This document shows positions 1-10,307 of a stretch of 25,441 nt of DNA, one piece after another. The stretch is from Perkinsus chesapeaki (Eukaryota > Perkinsozoa > Perkinsida > Perkinsidae). Made by a program: the position numbers and the translations under genes. A model generated the notes under the pieces. It ran no database searches and had not been told where the DNA came from. It worked only from the letters and a program-made list of their open reading frames with translations. The stretch is taken from the NCBI GenBank assembly GCA_013115145.1, contig JAAPAO010000525.1, positions 1 through 25,441 of the forward strand. The letters run 5' to 3'. Each line of letters begins with the position of its first letter. The first letter of the stretch is position 1.

Positions 1-151
1 GTCATACCGCTCCCTTCTATTATTAAAGTATCTTATATGGTCATACCGCTCCCTTCTATTATTAAAGTATCTTATATGGTCATACCGCTCCCTTCTATTA
101 TTAAAGTATCTTTTATGGTCATACCGCTCCCTTATCAAAGTATCTTGTTTG
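1..151 (+). repeat. 39-bp minisatellite, about four copies
   Basis: Copies begin at 1, 40, 79 and 118. The first three are nearly identical; the fourth is shortened and diverged. The unit is 39 bp, a multiple of three, so one plus-strand frame reads a repeating 13-residue peptide inside an open frame at 37-261. I see no other sign of a gene there, so I treat it as a minisatellite. The array may continue to the left of the window. Confidence 0.9.
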
Positions 152-1320
152 TTCGCGTGATTCCTCTTCACAAAACGAATACGTTACTCCGCGATCAAAA
201 TTCACCACGACAATTTCGTGGCGCAGTGACGAATTCTCAGGGTATCTGTTCAATAAGCTAGAGAAGCTCCAGAATATCCACGACAAATCGACTTATCAAT
301 ATTACGATGTCATGCAGTGGACCACCGGTGAAGCCTATCGCCGAGCGACAATGAAAGCTATGTAATAAAAATACCCTTGCTGGGGATCGAACCTGCGAAC
401 ATGGAAAAGCTATACGTTGGCCACGCTAGACATTCTGTTGATTTCCTCTTAGTTTTTCGCCTAATAGTACAAGGGGGTATGCTTCTGAGATGAGTTGGTG
501 CGATTCGTAGTGGTGGGACTAGCTCATTTCACTTCATCATCATCCTAAGCGAGAGCCTCAGTTCTACCAATCACAGTGGAACCGCGTGCATGCGTGCGTG
601 GCTGAATAATCGTGAAATTAACATTTTTCATATTTTACATTTTGTTTTATATGTTATATTTCCACACTGTTATATATTAATATTGCCTTGCTACATAGCT
701 TGTTACTTATCATTATTATCAAATAATAGTTATATCTCCTTCATTACATTTATATATTATTTATATATATTTATTATTTCCCTCGTTTCAGACATAAGGA
801 GCTGGTTCACGAGCTTCCTTGTGACAAGTACCGGCCTATAATGTAATAATAATAATCCGAACTCAACCGTTGCATGAATAATTAGGTACAAACTGGTCGT
901 AGATGATACCGAGTTCAGTCCCACCGAGTCGGTGGCAGCACGAGGGGGTGGTGCGGCTGCCACGTGATCAGTCAAACATGAGTGCATGGAAGCCACAGTT
1001 CGTTTCTGTACACCTTTTGAAATCAAGTTGCCAGTCTATAGCATTTCTGAAGCTCAGGGTTCGCGAGGGTCGGATCTGAAATCTGGGCGGGCGTTCCGAG
1101 GTGAAAATGCTTACATTCGTAGGCGAACGTCTAGTTGGCTACTTCCTTATGGTAATCCATAGCTCAGTCGTATATTGCATATTTTCGCGTTTTCCCCACA
1201 TACCGTAAGTGTCATTTAAACTATATGAGAAATGGACATCATAGTGTGGTTGTACTGGCAACGGTTTTTTTCTGTCGCGAAAGTACTCTTTAGAAAGATA
1301 TCACTTTTTCCCGCTTTTTC
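152..1320. other. Gene-free stretch with an AT-rich block
   Basis: No convincing gene. Bases 600-850 are strongly AT-rich. At 921-935 there is a perfect inverted repeat with 7-bp arms and one central base (CCACCGA-g-TCGGTGG). It overlaps a second one with 8-bp arms (932-939 and 956-963). Open frames here lack family features and look like chance. The last bases before 1337 should hold the promoter and 5' leader of the MPDU1-like gene. Confidence 0.5.
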
Positions 1321-1336
1321 AGTTTGTTATATAATA
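1306..1336 (+). promoter_or_regulatory. Pyrimidine tract plus AG ahead of the MPDU1 start
   Basis: A T/C-rich run ends in CAG at about 1322, some 14 nt before the ATG at 1337. It has the form of a splice acceptor. It could receive a trans-spliced leader, as in organisms with leader trans-splicing, or end a 5'-UTR intron. Only the motif is seen; the function is inferred. Confidence 0.3.
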
Positions 1337-3089
1337 ATGTCCAGCAAAGTCCTAGGTTTGGTATCTCAGCAGTGCCTCGATAAGTTCATGCAATTCGACT
1401 TTGAAAAGTCCTGTGTGACAGAGTTCTTGGTGAACGGCTTGAACATGGTAACCCAACTCGACCTCTTTTGTATCTTTTATTAGTTCCTCTCGTGTAGGGT
1501 ATTATGGCTGGTGCTCTAGCTGTCAAGTTGCCTCAGATCATTAAGATTCTCGCCAATAAGTCCGTTAAAGGTGAGAATCAGATCAAATATTTTAATGTTC
1601 AACATGGGTTGGATATTTATGAGGGAATCTCTCTTTATAAATTTCGATTAATCGGTAAACATTGTATTTGTTATTATCTCACGAATACGTAATACGTTCA
1701 CCAAGAACGTCCAAAGTTTGGTCACTTTTATTGCCAAACAAAGTCAGTTGGTGAATATCGGATTTCTTTCGTTTCTTGAGCTCGTAATGACGATATACTA
1801 TCTTTGTTTCACCGAGTCGAGTACGTACTTCACTGAAATGTACTTCTGATCAGGTATCTCGGAGGCATCGTTTGCTTTGGAGTTCCTATCAAGTTCGCTA
1901 TTCTGCACCTACAATATGTTGATGAGACACCCCTTTGCAGCTTGGGGAGAGATGGCCTTCATCTCGATGCAGTGCATGATACAGCTCATACTATTCTGGT
2001 AAAGCTCCTGCTCTTCACTTTCCCGAACTGTCGATGGCCTGGCGTGACATGAGATATATTAAAGTCCTTTACTATCAGCACTCATGCGTGATACATATTT
2101 ATTATTATTGCTGCAGTATATACGTATTACGTATGGGACTATCATTAAAGTATTGAAAGTTACAGTGACATAGTGCAAGAAGCACTTATTAAGATAACAA
2201 TCAGCCTATAGTGAACCCCTTCAGTATCTCTCTACTAGTAAGACAACGCCACATTAACATAAATCAGAATCGGGATGATGCTGCATAACGTACTTTGCTC
2301 ATTTGTGCTTCCAACAGAAAAGGGATACTTGCAATTCTCGTCATCTACAGCGGACGCTTCTTGACAATCGATGTGCTTCTCAAGTGCAGCCAATTTTCTC
2401 GCAATGCCAGGAATTGGACTTGTTCGCTGTATTTAGCGGGTACATCCTTCATGTCGGTGTATTCTGTACCAGTCGAGTCATAAAGCTCAGATCTCGTTAG
2501 AATCTTTGGCATTTCACAAAATATTTCATTTTCAGGTGGTATTCCAAGGTGGACATGCTGCCTCGTGTGTTGCTGATGAATCTCCTATCATTCGCCTTTA
2601 TGTGGGCCATGAGCGGTCAGATGCCTCAGCAGGTATCCGCTTTCCGTAACTTCCATCGATCTACGCAGTTCTCTTAGCTCCTCCCGATTCTCGGAATGGC
2701 GCCTGCGGTCGTCGGTGTAGCGTCGAGGTTACCTCAGATCGTCCTTAACTTCAAACAGGGCAACACTGGTGAGATTTATCGACGATTATTTGTCCGAATG
2801 ACCCGTCATTTCCGCTTCAGGTCACTTGGCCTTCCTTACATTTTTCCTATCGTTCATGGGCAATCTCGCCAGGGTATTCACCACACTCAAGCAGCTCAAC
2901 GATCCTGTTACTCTGTAAGATTTCGCACTGTGGTGGATACGGAGTTAGATTTGTTTGTTCAGGGCCGGCCATGTGTGTGCTGCGGTGTGCAACGGTACAT
3001 TAGTTTTCCAAATTGTTTACTACTGGAATGCTACTAAGACCGCCAATGCGAAGGAGGACGAAGCCAAGAAGACTAAAAAAGATGAATAA
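1337..3089 (+). CDS. MPDU1: MPDU1-type PQ-loop membrane protein, 7 exons
   Basis: Exons: 1337-1447, 1498-1570, 1854-1998, 2536-2632, 2678-2768, 2821-2914, 2963-3089. All six introns are GT-AG (50, 283, 537, 45, 52 and 48 nt). The joined frame is 738 nt, 245 aa plus stop, matching the usual ~247 aa of mannose-P-dolichol utilization defect 1 proteins. These ER membrane proteins are needed to use dolichol-linked mannose and glucose in N-glycan and GPI-anchor assembly. Both PQ loops are present: VKLPQIIKI with KSVKG (exon 2) and ASRLPQIVLNF with GNTG (exon 5). Family-like stretches also include GNLARVFT, the CNG near the C-terminus and a Lys-rich tail. An in-frame ATG at 1232 would add 35 aa; 1337 fits the family length and lies just after an AG acceptor. 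The gene appears intact. A decayed copy of its 3' half lies at 9000-9443. Confidence 0.9.
1999..2535 (+). other. Long intron 3 of the MPDU1-like gene
   Basis: At 537 nt it is far longer than the 45-52 nt introns of the same gene. It carries a perfect inverted repeat with one central base at 2120-2134 (ATACGTA-t-TACGTAT). Overlapping open frames at 2295-2500 read through intron sequence and do not resemble the protein. The length suggests that inserted DNA has accumulated here. Confidence 0.6.
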
Positions 3090-3913
3090 GAAATGTACAC
3101 ACTGTTGATTCATTCAAAGCGTTTCAAGTGCTAGCAGACTTCTGGCTGTCAATACCGTGTAGCAATAACTCGGAGTTATAAATAACTGCTATTTTCCTGT
3201 ATTTTATTCTATACTATGTATGGTTGTTATTACATACACTTGTATTTTCCTATATCCGGAGTTATTAACTCCGAGCCGTGGAGCGCAAATCGCCTTTTGT
3301 TAACTTTTGCAGAAATACTCAAGCTGCAAGTACGGCTCACGAAAGAACAAATCACTGACCACATCACCTAATGGTTGTTCGGAAGAACTTCTTCCTATGC
3401 TGTATATGTATACCTGGTACACTGATTTAGCTTAACATAACGACCAAACGTTTGCGCAAAATATAGTTTTGGCAATATTATTTTGTTTAGGAAATTATTA
3501 ACACTTACGAATATATATTTTCGCGAGCGCAAAGTACGATTTTACCGGCGTACACCGACGTCAAGGCAACAACTTATCCGATTATAGCCTTACTTGAACC
3601 CAAAGCTCTTATCGAATGACCAGGAGCTCTGCGAGTAGTAATTAGTAATACTAGTATATCTAATTTGTGAGATTGAAGTAGCGATATGAAAGGCTCAAGC
3701 CCCTCGCATCGCATCGCGACGCATATTAGTGGCGCGTGAAGCGTCACAATAATGAACGTCATTGAGTGAAGGTGAAGCGAGCGATAAAAGTGGTGTATAG
3801 TAATTGGCTTGCAGAGCAGTAAAATGCTCTATATAAAAACAATTTGTTAAGATAAGGAAAACTTGGGTCTTCGGAGAAGATGAAGCGAGCCGTCGCATAC
3901 GCTCTGAGAGCGA
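3090..3913. other. Gene-free spacer between convergent genes
   Basis: This spacer holds the 3' ends of the MPDU1-like gene (+) and the exonuclease-like gene (-). Two related inverted repeats with one central base lie 77 bp apart: 3165-3179 (ATAACTC-g-GAGTTAT) and 3257-3273 (CGGAGTTA-t-TAACTCCG). They share the word CGGAGTTA. Short open frames at 3574-3898 (-) look like chance. Confidence 0.5.
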
Positions 3914-5229
3914 CTACACCCGGCGGCGCTTCGAAGTCTCGGACAGACTGCCCCTGCTGCGCGAGCTCTCTCTGTCATCACGACGATTATCGACAACCGG
4001 GGTCTCGAACAGATTCTGGGTTATGGAAGGACCTCGTATAACAGAGACATGATTAATCGAAAAGCTCTCGCTACCATCTTGGTGGCCCAGGACATATCTC
4101 CTGTAGAAAGCTTCGCGAGAATCTTTGTTGACATTGTAAAGTTTGAGAAAGCATCTCATCCTGTCACAGTCGTTTCTCTGAACTGGTAGCTTATACCTCG
4201 GTAACCTAGTACCCTTACCCTTAAACCACATTCTCGCCTATAGGCGGCGACCATGAGGGGAACAATGCAGTTCATGGATAAGTATCCCATATGGCCGAGA
4301 TCTAAGGCATTATCGGTGAAGTTGCGGAAACCACGGTCCCTGAGAAGCGAGACTGTACCCGCGTGATAAGCGGATTGTTTTCTTACTTGGGCACAAAGAC
4401 TCGGACTCCTATCGCCGCTCCGGCAGACTTCACGTCAGCATCACCAATATCGAAAACACTACTTCCTAAATCGAGTTGAAAGTTGGCACGAAGGCGTCTC
4501 TGTATGGCAAGGGGGATGCCGCATACAACTTTTACACAATCCTAAGACGAGCCATTGACATGTCCATGTGAATCGCGCTAAGTGCGACCAGCTCGCATGG
4601 TGCTCACCGGGTTTTCCAGCATGCTCCGTAAACCAGACTTCAACTCTGGTTTCCTCAAGATATAAATATATACTCCACCTTCGATAGTCGCCACTGATAT
4701 CTGAAGTCAAAGTGCAAACGCTCTTATGCGGTTATAAGCTATTCTAGCGGTGTGAACCGACTCACAGCCTGTATTCCGTTCCATCCCGCATTGCACTGTA
4801 TACCAAGACCAACAACTTTATAGCGACGCCTGAGGGGAACTAGAGTGTCGGTTTGGATCGTGGAACTGACTACATCATATTTGCTATTGCGGGAGACTCA
4901 TCGTCGTAAATTACTGTCGTGTGGCTTACATGTACAGTGTGGTTGTTGCACATATACTCCGGGAAGCCTGGGGGACAAGACGGCGACCTTGAGCTCCCCT
5001 CATTGACCGGACGAGAAGACATAATGGGATGGGATCGTGATAACCTGCCGCTCCAAGTGGCCTGCTGTGCATACATCGCACGCTAACATCGTCCAGACCG
5101 CGGACTTCAGAGTATCGGCTCAGCGAAAGCCTCAACTCAACGAGCCTATGATTCCAAGAAGCACCTTAAGGACACAAACGATAAAAGAGAGTATCTCCGA
5201 ACAGGATTGATTCTGGGTCTTTCCACCAT
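3914..5229 (-). CDS. Catalytically dead WRN/EXD-like 3'-5' exonuclease-domain protein, 8 exons
   Basis: Exons, minus strand: 5229-5165, 5082-5045, 4998-4930, 4839-4766, 4700-4608, 4541-4387, 4339-4219, 4177-3914. All seven introns are GT-AG (82, 46, 90, 65, 66, 47, 41 nt) and phases agree throughout, giving 879 nt, 292 aa. Residues 64-200 follow the DnaQ-like fold of WRN, RNase D and EXD1. The first strand is VVGLGIQ (66-72). Next come SVATIEGGVYIY (84-95), GLRSMLENPDCVKVVCGI (105-122), SSVFDIGDADV (140-150), and a final helix with Y184-x-x-x-N188 ahead of AAYR. Acids expected in active enzymes are absent: D-x-E reads G70-I-Q72, the motif II Asp falls at A125, and the motif III Asp is N188. 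The C-terminus is Arg/Ser-rich. It may bind nucleic acid or protein without cutting, as some EXD1/Egalitarian-type relatives are thought to. Exons 1-2 are the least certain; a T/C-rich tract with AG lies just upstream of the start. Other frames across these exons are open by chance. Confidence 0.62.
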
Positions 5230-5841
5230 GCATGAGCCTAAAAGCAACGGGACGTAAACTCTAGTTGTACGCATGCGTACATACCAAACATGAATTCAGG
5301 GCAATTATTCAGTAATATCATATTCAAAATGATATGATTCATCTCCCTAGTTCTGTTGGAAGGTGGGGACGTGACTTAAGTCCCGATGCCATCGGGCCGA
5401 TGGAGTTTATTATGTTGTTCGTCATGAATGTTTATCATTATGAAGGTTACGCTTGAATTAGTGATACAGTTTCCACTTATCAATAAATCGGCAGCCTCAT
5501 AGTGGGTTTTGCGGGAACCTTTTGTGAAGTAGATCTGCCCGAGAGTGTAACTTCGACATTAAATCATACTGCAACCTAAAGTTTTGCCCGAGTTCAATGG
5601 TCAACCGGCTACGGAGGCTACGGAGGGATTGATCATCAATCCTCGTAGCTCCTGTCTCCGAGGTCACTATTTCCAAGTCAGTTTTTAGATAGCGGGGCCT
5701 TGCCTCAGCCCGGGAAGGGAATGATGGAGTCCACATGTGCAAATTGGTTAGGAGGGCTTTGTGCTACGTATTTAGAGGCCCAGACACAAGGAGGGGGGAG
5801 CTGAGAGGAGGACCAGTACGATAGATAATATGATACATATG
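5230..5841. other. Spacer with palindromes and one unassigned open frame
   Basis: It includes the likely promoter of the exonuclease-like gene. There is a 16-bp perfect palindrome (5267-5282, TGTACGCATGCGTACA). Inverted repeats with one central base lie at 5382-5396 (CCCGATG-c-CATCGGG) and 5626-5642 (GGATTGAT-c-ATCAATCC). A minus-strand frame at 5742-5497 (81 aa) has a charged, helix-like composition. It belongs to no family I recognise and contains the 5626 palindrome, so it may be a decayed exon or chance. Confidence 0.4.
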
Positions 5842-6330
5842 TTAATAATGCTTGTGTAATGCTATGAAAATCCTACTATCTGCAAAAACAAAGGCCTGAG
5901 TCCTATTTGTAAATTGGATGGGTGAGATAGCATCATCGAGAGTTTGTTCTCCCTCATTCTCACAAACCACACTGGACCAACACTTGCACGAGCGACTTCC
6001 ACTGCCACAAATACGATCTGGTTCACTTGCCTCCAAGACCACTAAATCTCCTATTCCTGAGGAGATATTTTCGGCAAGACCCTCGCCTAATAAGGTCCAC
6101 CGCAGAAGCGCAACTGCAGGGCGCCATAGATTATCTGTCCCATGGATAGATTGTCTATCATAGTTGCATGAGAGACTGACGACTAGCCTCCAGGAAAACA
6201 TCTTGTTAGGCGCCTACATGACCATTCCGGATAGAAAGTATCTGGAAGTAGGGGGGATTGATTATTTGTCTCGGGGGTTATCTTTCCGACCCAATATGCA
6301 TTTTATAATAAACCACCAACCAATTAATGC
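5842..6330 (-). pseudogene. Possible decayed or unresolved spliced gene
   Basis: Several minus-strand frames look protein-like but do not chain cleanly. One frame is open from about 6310 to 6180 and includes WVGKITPETNNQ and LLPDTFYPEWS. Another spans 6201-5842 (119 aa, with NLWRPAVALLRW and a Cys-rich centre). A third, about 6040-5865, includes QIVFVAVEVARASVGPVW. GT and AG sites lie between them, but introns joining them would be too short. It could be a gene whose exons I failed to place or a frameshifted relic. I recognise no family. Confidence 0.25.
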
Positions 6331-7811
6331 TTACGGAAATGAAGGGAGGCTTGTTGATTGAAATAGCCCTTCCGAACTCTTGGTGAGAGCGGGGCCGTAA
6401 TGCCTTGGTGAGGGCTGAACATAAAAACAGCTTCAATCAGAAGTACTCCCAGATCTCCTACGTCACGCCGTGACGATGCTCCGAGACATGACCGTCTGCA
6501 CGCGAAACATAGACAACGCGCGCGTGCGGCGTCACGGGAAGCTTCCAGCTCGTCTTTTTTATCTTTATAAACAGCAAAAAAGATAGATTATGCCTCAGCT
6601 TCGTGCTGTGACTGCTCAGCGTAAGTAACGTGCTAACAGTAAGTAAGGTAATACCAACTGCAACTGTACCGACAATAATCTAAAGAGAGGTAGGAGACGG
6701 CAATTTCCCGCGGCTCAGCGAGCCCCGACATGGATACGTCACCGGTGCCGTACACGCAAAGCCGACGCGCGAGCGCGATCCCTTACATATATAGTGGTGG
6801 TTGTTGTAGTCGCTCACTAGTGGAATGCTCTCGAAAGGAAAAAGCATGCCCTTTCCGTTAAAACCGTTCGGGTGACTCCAATTGGATCCCCTCGCTAGCT
6901 GTCCAGATTTCAGATGCTGTCAGATGACTGTGGAGTATATAAAGTACGCTTCACCGCCGATGTGCTGGTTATGCCGCGACGGCGCTCCCGGGCGCGATTT
7001 CGGCCGCCTTTCCACAGTATTCCTTTTAGCCCATTGGGTACAGTGCACTACTCAGTAGCCACCTCCACCAGGTGACTTCTGGTGGCGGGGTGCATGGTCC
7101 AGGCTGTATTTGATGATAGGTACATGGGAGTCACCTCCCATTGGGAGGTTTTACGAATCGTGGGTCACGATTATATGGTTATCTACTGCATCTATGACAG
7201 ATAATCTATCTATGACGAGCATAAACGAGAATTCGCGGCTCGATAGCAATGACTTTTGAAAGCCACTCAAGGCTTCACTTGAAGCCCAGCAGTCAAAGCA
7301 TCAGAACAGATCTGGTATATCTGTAACCTTACTTGATGAGTGAGGTCGGCTTTGTCGACCACATAGTGCGGTTCATTTTGATACATGTTTTGCGCCATCA
7401 ATATATCTATAGGAAAGGATCTATCAGTTCTATGAAACGAGAATTGATACTAGTAGCGGGCTGTTCAAGCCTAAGCCATCGTGGAGCCGATCGCCTAGGT
7501 CTATTTGTTGGTTTCCGATTAGCTCAATTTGTATTACATCTAGCTACAGTGTACGGTTCCGAATCGTTTTGGAAAAATTAGTACTGAGTAAAACTATGAG
7601 TCATACGAGTGCGGAATGGCTTCGTGGCCACTTTTCATGTCATGCGCATGAATAAACTCCTTTCGAGGGAAGATCTCTGTCCTCCTGCTTGGAAAATACT
7701 ATCCTGAATCAGGACACTCTTCCAAGTCTTAGCTAGTAACTTGGTGCGCGCAAAAGCCTCGTTCCATCAAAAACGTCCAAATTGAAAAGATGTGGTGGTC
7801 TGTGCATAGGC
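6331..7811. other. Gene-free, hairpin-rich stretch
   Basis: No supported gene. GC-rich segments near 6470-6540 and 6700-6790 alternate with TATA-like words (6565, 6793, 6938). Inverted repeats include CCACCAG/CTGGTGG (about 7065-7085), ACCTCCCA-t-TGGGAGGT (7133-7149), AATCGTG/CACGATT (about 7156-7172), GGCTTCA/TGAAGCC near 7270, and TCATGCGCATGA near 7640. An open frame at 7333-7581 (+, 82 aa) has no features I recognise. Confidence 0.45.
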
Positions 7812-7986
7812 GACTATGACTCACACAGCTTACGGCGGGGTTCTACGCAGCACATCCGGGAGGACGAGTTCCTTGAGTCCAGTCAAAGACCCAGAAGGTC
7901 TACCATAAGACCTGCGTCAGAGTAGCACCTCCATCGGCGGTGATGTCTTGCGTAGAAACCCGTCGTAAGCTGTGTGAGGCATAGTC
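7812..7986. mobile_element. Fold-back (MITE-like) element with ~45-bp arms
   Basis: Bases 7812-7856 are the reverse complement of 7942-7986, with only a few mismatches. Both arms share CTCACACAGCTTACG and TTCTACGC. Homology stops at the outer edges of the arms. The ~85-nt centre has no coding potential. This is the form of a fold-back element or MITE; no target-site duplication is evident. A self-inverted duplication is the alternative. Confidence 0.6.
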
Positions 7987-8999
7987 AGTGGGAAAGTCGG
8001 ATTCAGGGCCCTGAATTTAAGATTGTGAGGGAACAATCATATGTTCATGTACACCATTGAAGATGAAGGTTGATCAATTGAGCTCCAACTCGTGCCCACA
8101 GAGAGGGAAATAACAAGTTGTTATTTACCTCTCTTATTAACAACCCACGATCATCGTGGCACGATGCCTTAGTGCTGAGCATGGCATTACCAACAATACA
8201 ACAGCAGATATTACGATTCTAGATCATAGAGGTACCCGCAAGTTGCGGGCCGCAACAATCTGTTTCTCTGTGAATGAGAAGTGATACAATCAAAGTGGTG
8301 AAGACCCCAGCAGACTAGCCTAAAAGCCTACTGTCAGCAGACTAACTGCCTACTAGCAGGAAAAGATGGTTTATGGGAGTTGCCTAGCTGACACACGGAA
8401 CATTATCTAGAATAAGCTGTATGTCTTACAAACGATCATGTATTATGGTGAACTGTCATTGGCTCATTCTTAGTCCGAAGCCTATCGAAGAAAGAAATCG
8501 CGAGTGAGTAAGATTAATGGTGTGAGTTCCTTGAATTTTTTTATATATCGCATTTGCCTAATCGAGCAGCATAGTTGACTGAGTGTGCCATTCAGTATGG
8601 CCCATACTTATAGTAGGCTTTCTCTCCACAGCAGATTCTTTGACCTCTGCTCTCATCATTTCTGGCCTGACCTTTCCCCTCATTATTCTTTCGAGAAGGT
8701 GGACTAATGCCCATCAAGAACTCCTGCGAGAACTCCTTACGGGAATTACCCATGCATCGATACAAAAAACAATTTGGATACTCAAACAAATCTGCGAATA
8801 TGCTACGAACGCATGCACATCTTCGACGCAGCAACAAAATAAATGATGTACGATGCACGCGCGTGACTGCACGCGTGCGGAAAATCGGAGCTGGGTTATG
8901 GAGCAACCTATCCTTCCACGCTCTAGCGATGTTCTATGGGTTCACCTACACCGGAGTCTCTTAAACAATTTTCAGTGAGTTTTTACGACTCGATGCCAT
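7987..8999. other. Hairpin cluster and unassigned open frames
   Basis: Successive perfect or near-perfect hairpins lie at about 8003-8018 (ATTCAGGGCCCTGAAT), 8101-8133 (13-14-bp arms, one mismatch), 8145-8159 (CCACGAT-c-ATCGTGG) and 8235-8256. The last is an alternating run CCCGCAA-g-TTGCGGG-CCGCAAC. Open frames at 8583-8846 (+), 8707-8964 (+) and 8592-8906 (-) overlap one another. None shows a known motif. Confidence 0.45.
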
Positions 9000-9443
9000 G
9001 GCAAGGAATTTCTATTTGTCCATGTAGTTCTCTTAGTTATTCCCGATTTTTGGAGTGGCGCCTGCGGTCGTCGGTGTGGCGTCGAAGCTACCTCAGATCG
9101 TCATCATCTTCAAGCGGGGCAACACTGGTGAGATGTATTGTCAGCTATTTGTCCGAGTGACCCATCGTTTCCATTGATCGCATTTCTGCCAGATATTTTC
9201 TGGTCACTTAGCCTGCCTTACGTTCTTCTCGTCATTCCTGGGTAACCTCGCCAGACTACTTTCCAAGGATTTGCATGGCGAATCCCACGTATTATGGAAA
9301 GCCTTACAGAGTAACACTGGCAAAGTTGGATATGTTTGTTCAGGGCGCGGTTTGCAACGGTACATCAGCTTTCCCGATTGTCCACTATTCAATCCAGTAG
9401 TGGACAATTCCAGTGGAAGGCCACTAAGGCCGCTAATGCTAGT
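9000..9443 (+). pseudogene. Decayed copy of MPDU1 exons 5-7
   Basis: Bases 9037-9127 match exon 5 of the gene at 1337-3089 in length (91 nt) and sequence (FGVAPAVVGVASKLPQIV) and keep the GTGAG donor. The exon 6 homologue begins at 9203, but its acceptor AG has become TG. After about 9270 the frame is lost. The exon 7 homologue (CNGT, then ATKAANA out of frame) is shortened and holds an inserted hairpin at about 9380-9412 (arms ATTGTCCACTA/TAGTGGACAAT). Intron sequence is kept, so this arose by DNA duplication, not retroposition. Exons 1-4 are missing. It ends where duplicated module A begins. Confidence 0.85.
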
Positions 9444-9589
9444 ATGAGATAGTTTGACATCCAACAAGATGTGCAGTATGAGACATAGTCTTGCCATGCC
9501 TGCCGAGGAAGCTCAGGTTGAGGATTTGATCATTATTAGGTGGCTTGCCAACTACGCATGATTTATCTTGTTTGAAGAACATGATCAGT

Positions 9590-9650
9590 CGTAGCCTCGA
9601 GTAGCCGCGTAGCCAAGAGTAGCCAAGTCAGTAGCCCCTACTCGAAACAT
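9590..9650 (+). repeat. Degenerate GTAGCC tandem repeat
   Basis: The word GTAGCC occurs five times in about 55 bp with 4-9 nt between copies. Copy B of the module lacks this array, so it grew or was lost after the duplication. Confidence 0.6.
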
Positions 9651-9884
9651 GATACATGATTGTAATGCGACATACACGCTTGTAGCTTGACGTAAACGAA
9701 AGGCAATGTTGGAAGAACGGATAATAAAGTTCGTTGAGTAGACTGAATGCCGACCGGCTGATGAGCGAACGTAAAGAGTGCTCAAACGTAGATGACTATC
9801 AAATGAATCATACAATCGCCAAATTGAGCACTTTCGATGACTAAAGAGTCGTTACTAACCGTGCCATTCGTCTCACCGAAAGAT

Positions 9885-10307
9885 CTACTGACAAGAACCG
9901 GAAGCTAAGTCTTCGTACAGCTCTGGACCAAATTGTGTACGCACAATATTACTTTGAGAAAAGTATTCATAGTCCCTCAGATCTCCTGGGTCAACCCTTA
10001 TAATCCCCAAACAAACGCAATTCTCGATAAAGCCGACAAAGTCGACATAAGTTGGATACGATGCTGTGGTGATTTCGTAGTGCGTAGGAGAGCTCTTCTT
10101 AATAGTCAAGGTAATATTATCCTTATCTTGCCCACAAATTACGAGTATATTCAGCGGTTGCGCTGCATTAGCTGCTCTATTGAGCCAGTCTACTTGCACG
10201 CAGACATTACCACCGATATGCTTGAAGTATTTACTGACAGGGCCAGTACTTGCTTGTAATTCCATAAAGGATAGTGAGATGGTTAGTAGCAACCAGACGA
10301 GGGCCAT
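9885..10307 (-). CDS. Small secreted Cys-containing protein (copy A)
   Basis: This 140-aa protein opens with a signal peptide (MALVWLLLTISLSF then MELQAS). The mature part has Cys at 36, 58, 97, 99 and 139, an N-glycosylation site (NIT, about 64), and the ending GSCQ. Copy B at 22141-22563 differs at four residues. The sequence around C36 (GGNVCVQVDW), the Y-x-DF motif (88-90) and the ending resemble the 134-aa protein at 12154-12558, so the two are probably distant members of one family. It is probably exported. No known domain is recognised and the function is unknown. The start is placed at the signal peptide; an AG lies about 10 nt upstream. Confidence 0.72.
   Translation of the reverse strand: MALVWLLLTISLSFMELQASTGPVSKYFKHIGGNVCVQVDWLNRAANAAQPLNILVICGQDKDNITLTIKKSSPTHYEITTASYPTYVDFVGFIENCVCLGIIRVDPGDLRDYEYFSQSNIVRTQFGPELYEDLASGSCQ

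Noticed and set aside
370..446. tRNA-like sequence on the minus strand (GGTTCGATCCC box B and a GCGTGGCC box A-like word)
   Set aside because: The T-stem does not pair (GCAGG against CCCAG), the A-to-B spacing is short and no acceptor stem forms. At best it is a tRNA-derived relic.
1232..1336. N-terminal extension of the MPDU1-like protein from an upstream in-frame ATG
   Set aside because: It would exceed the family length and crosses a T/C-rich tract ending in AG that looks like a splice acceptor.
4459..4710. 83-aa minus-strand frame overlapping the exonuclease-like gene
   Set aside because: The spliced reading uses other frames in this interval and gives a coherent exonuclease fold; this frame runs through an intron.
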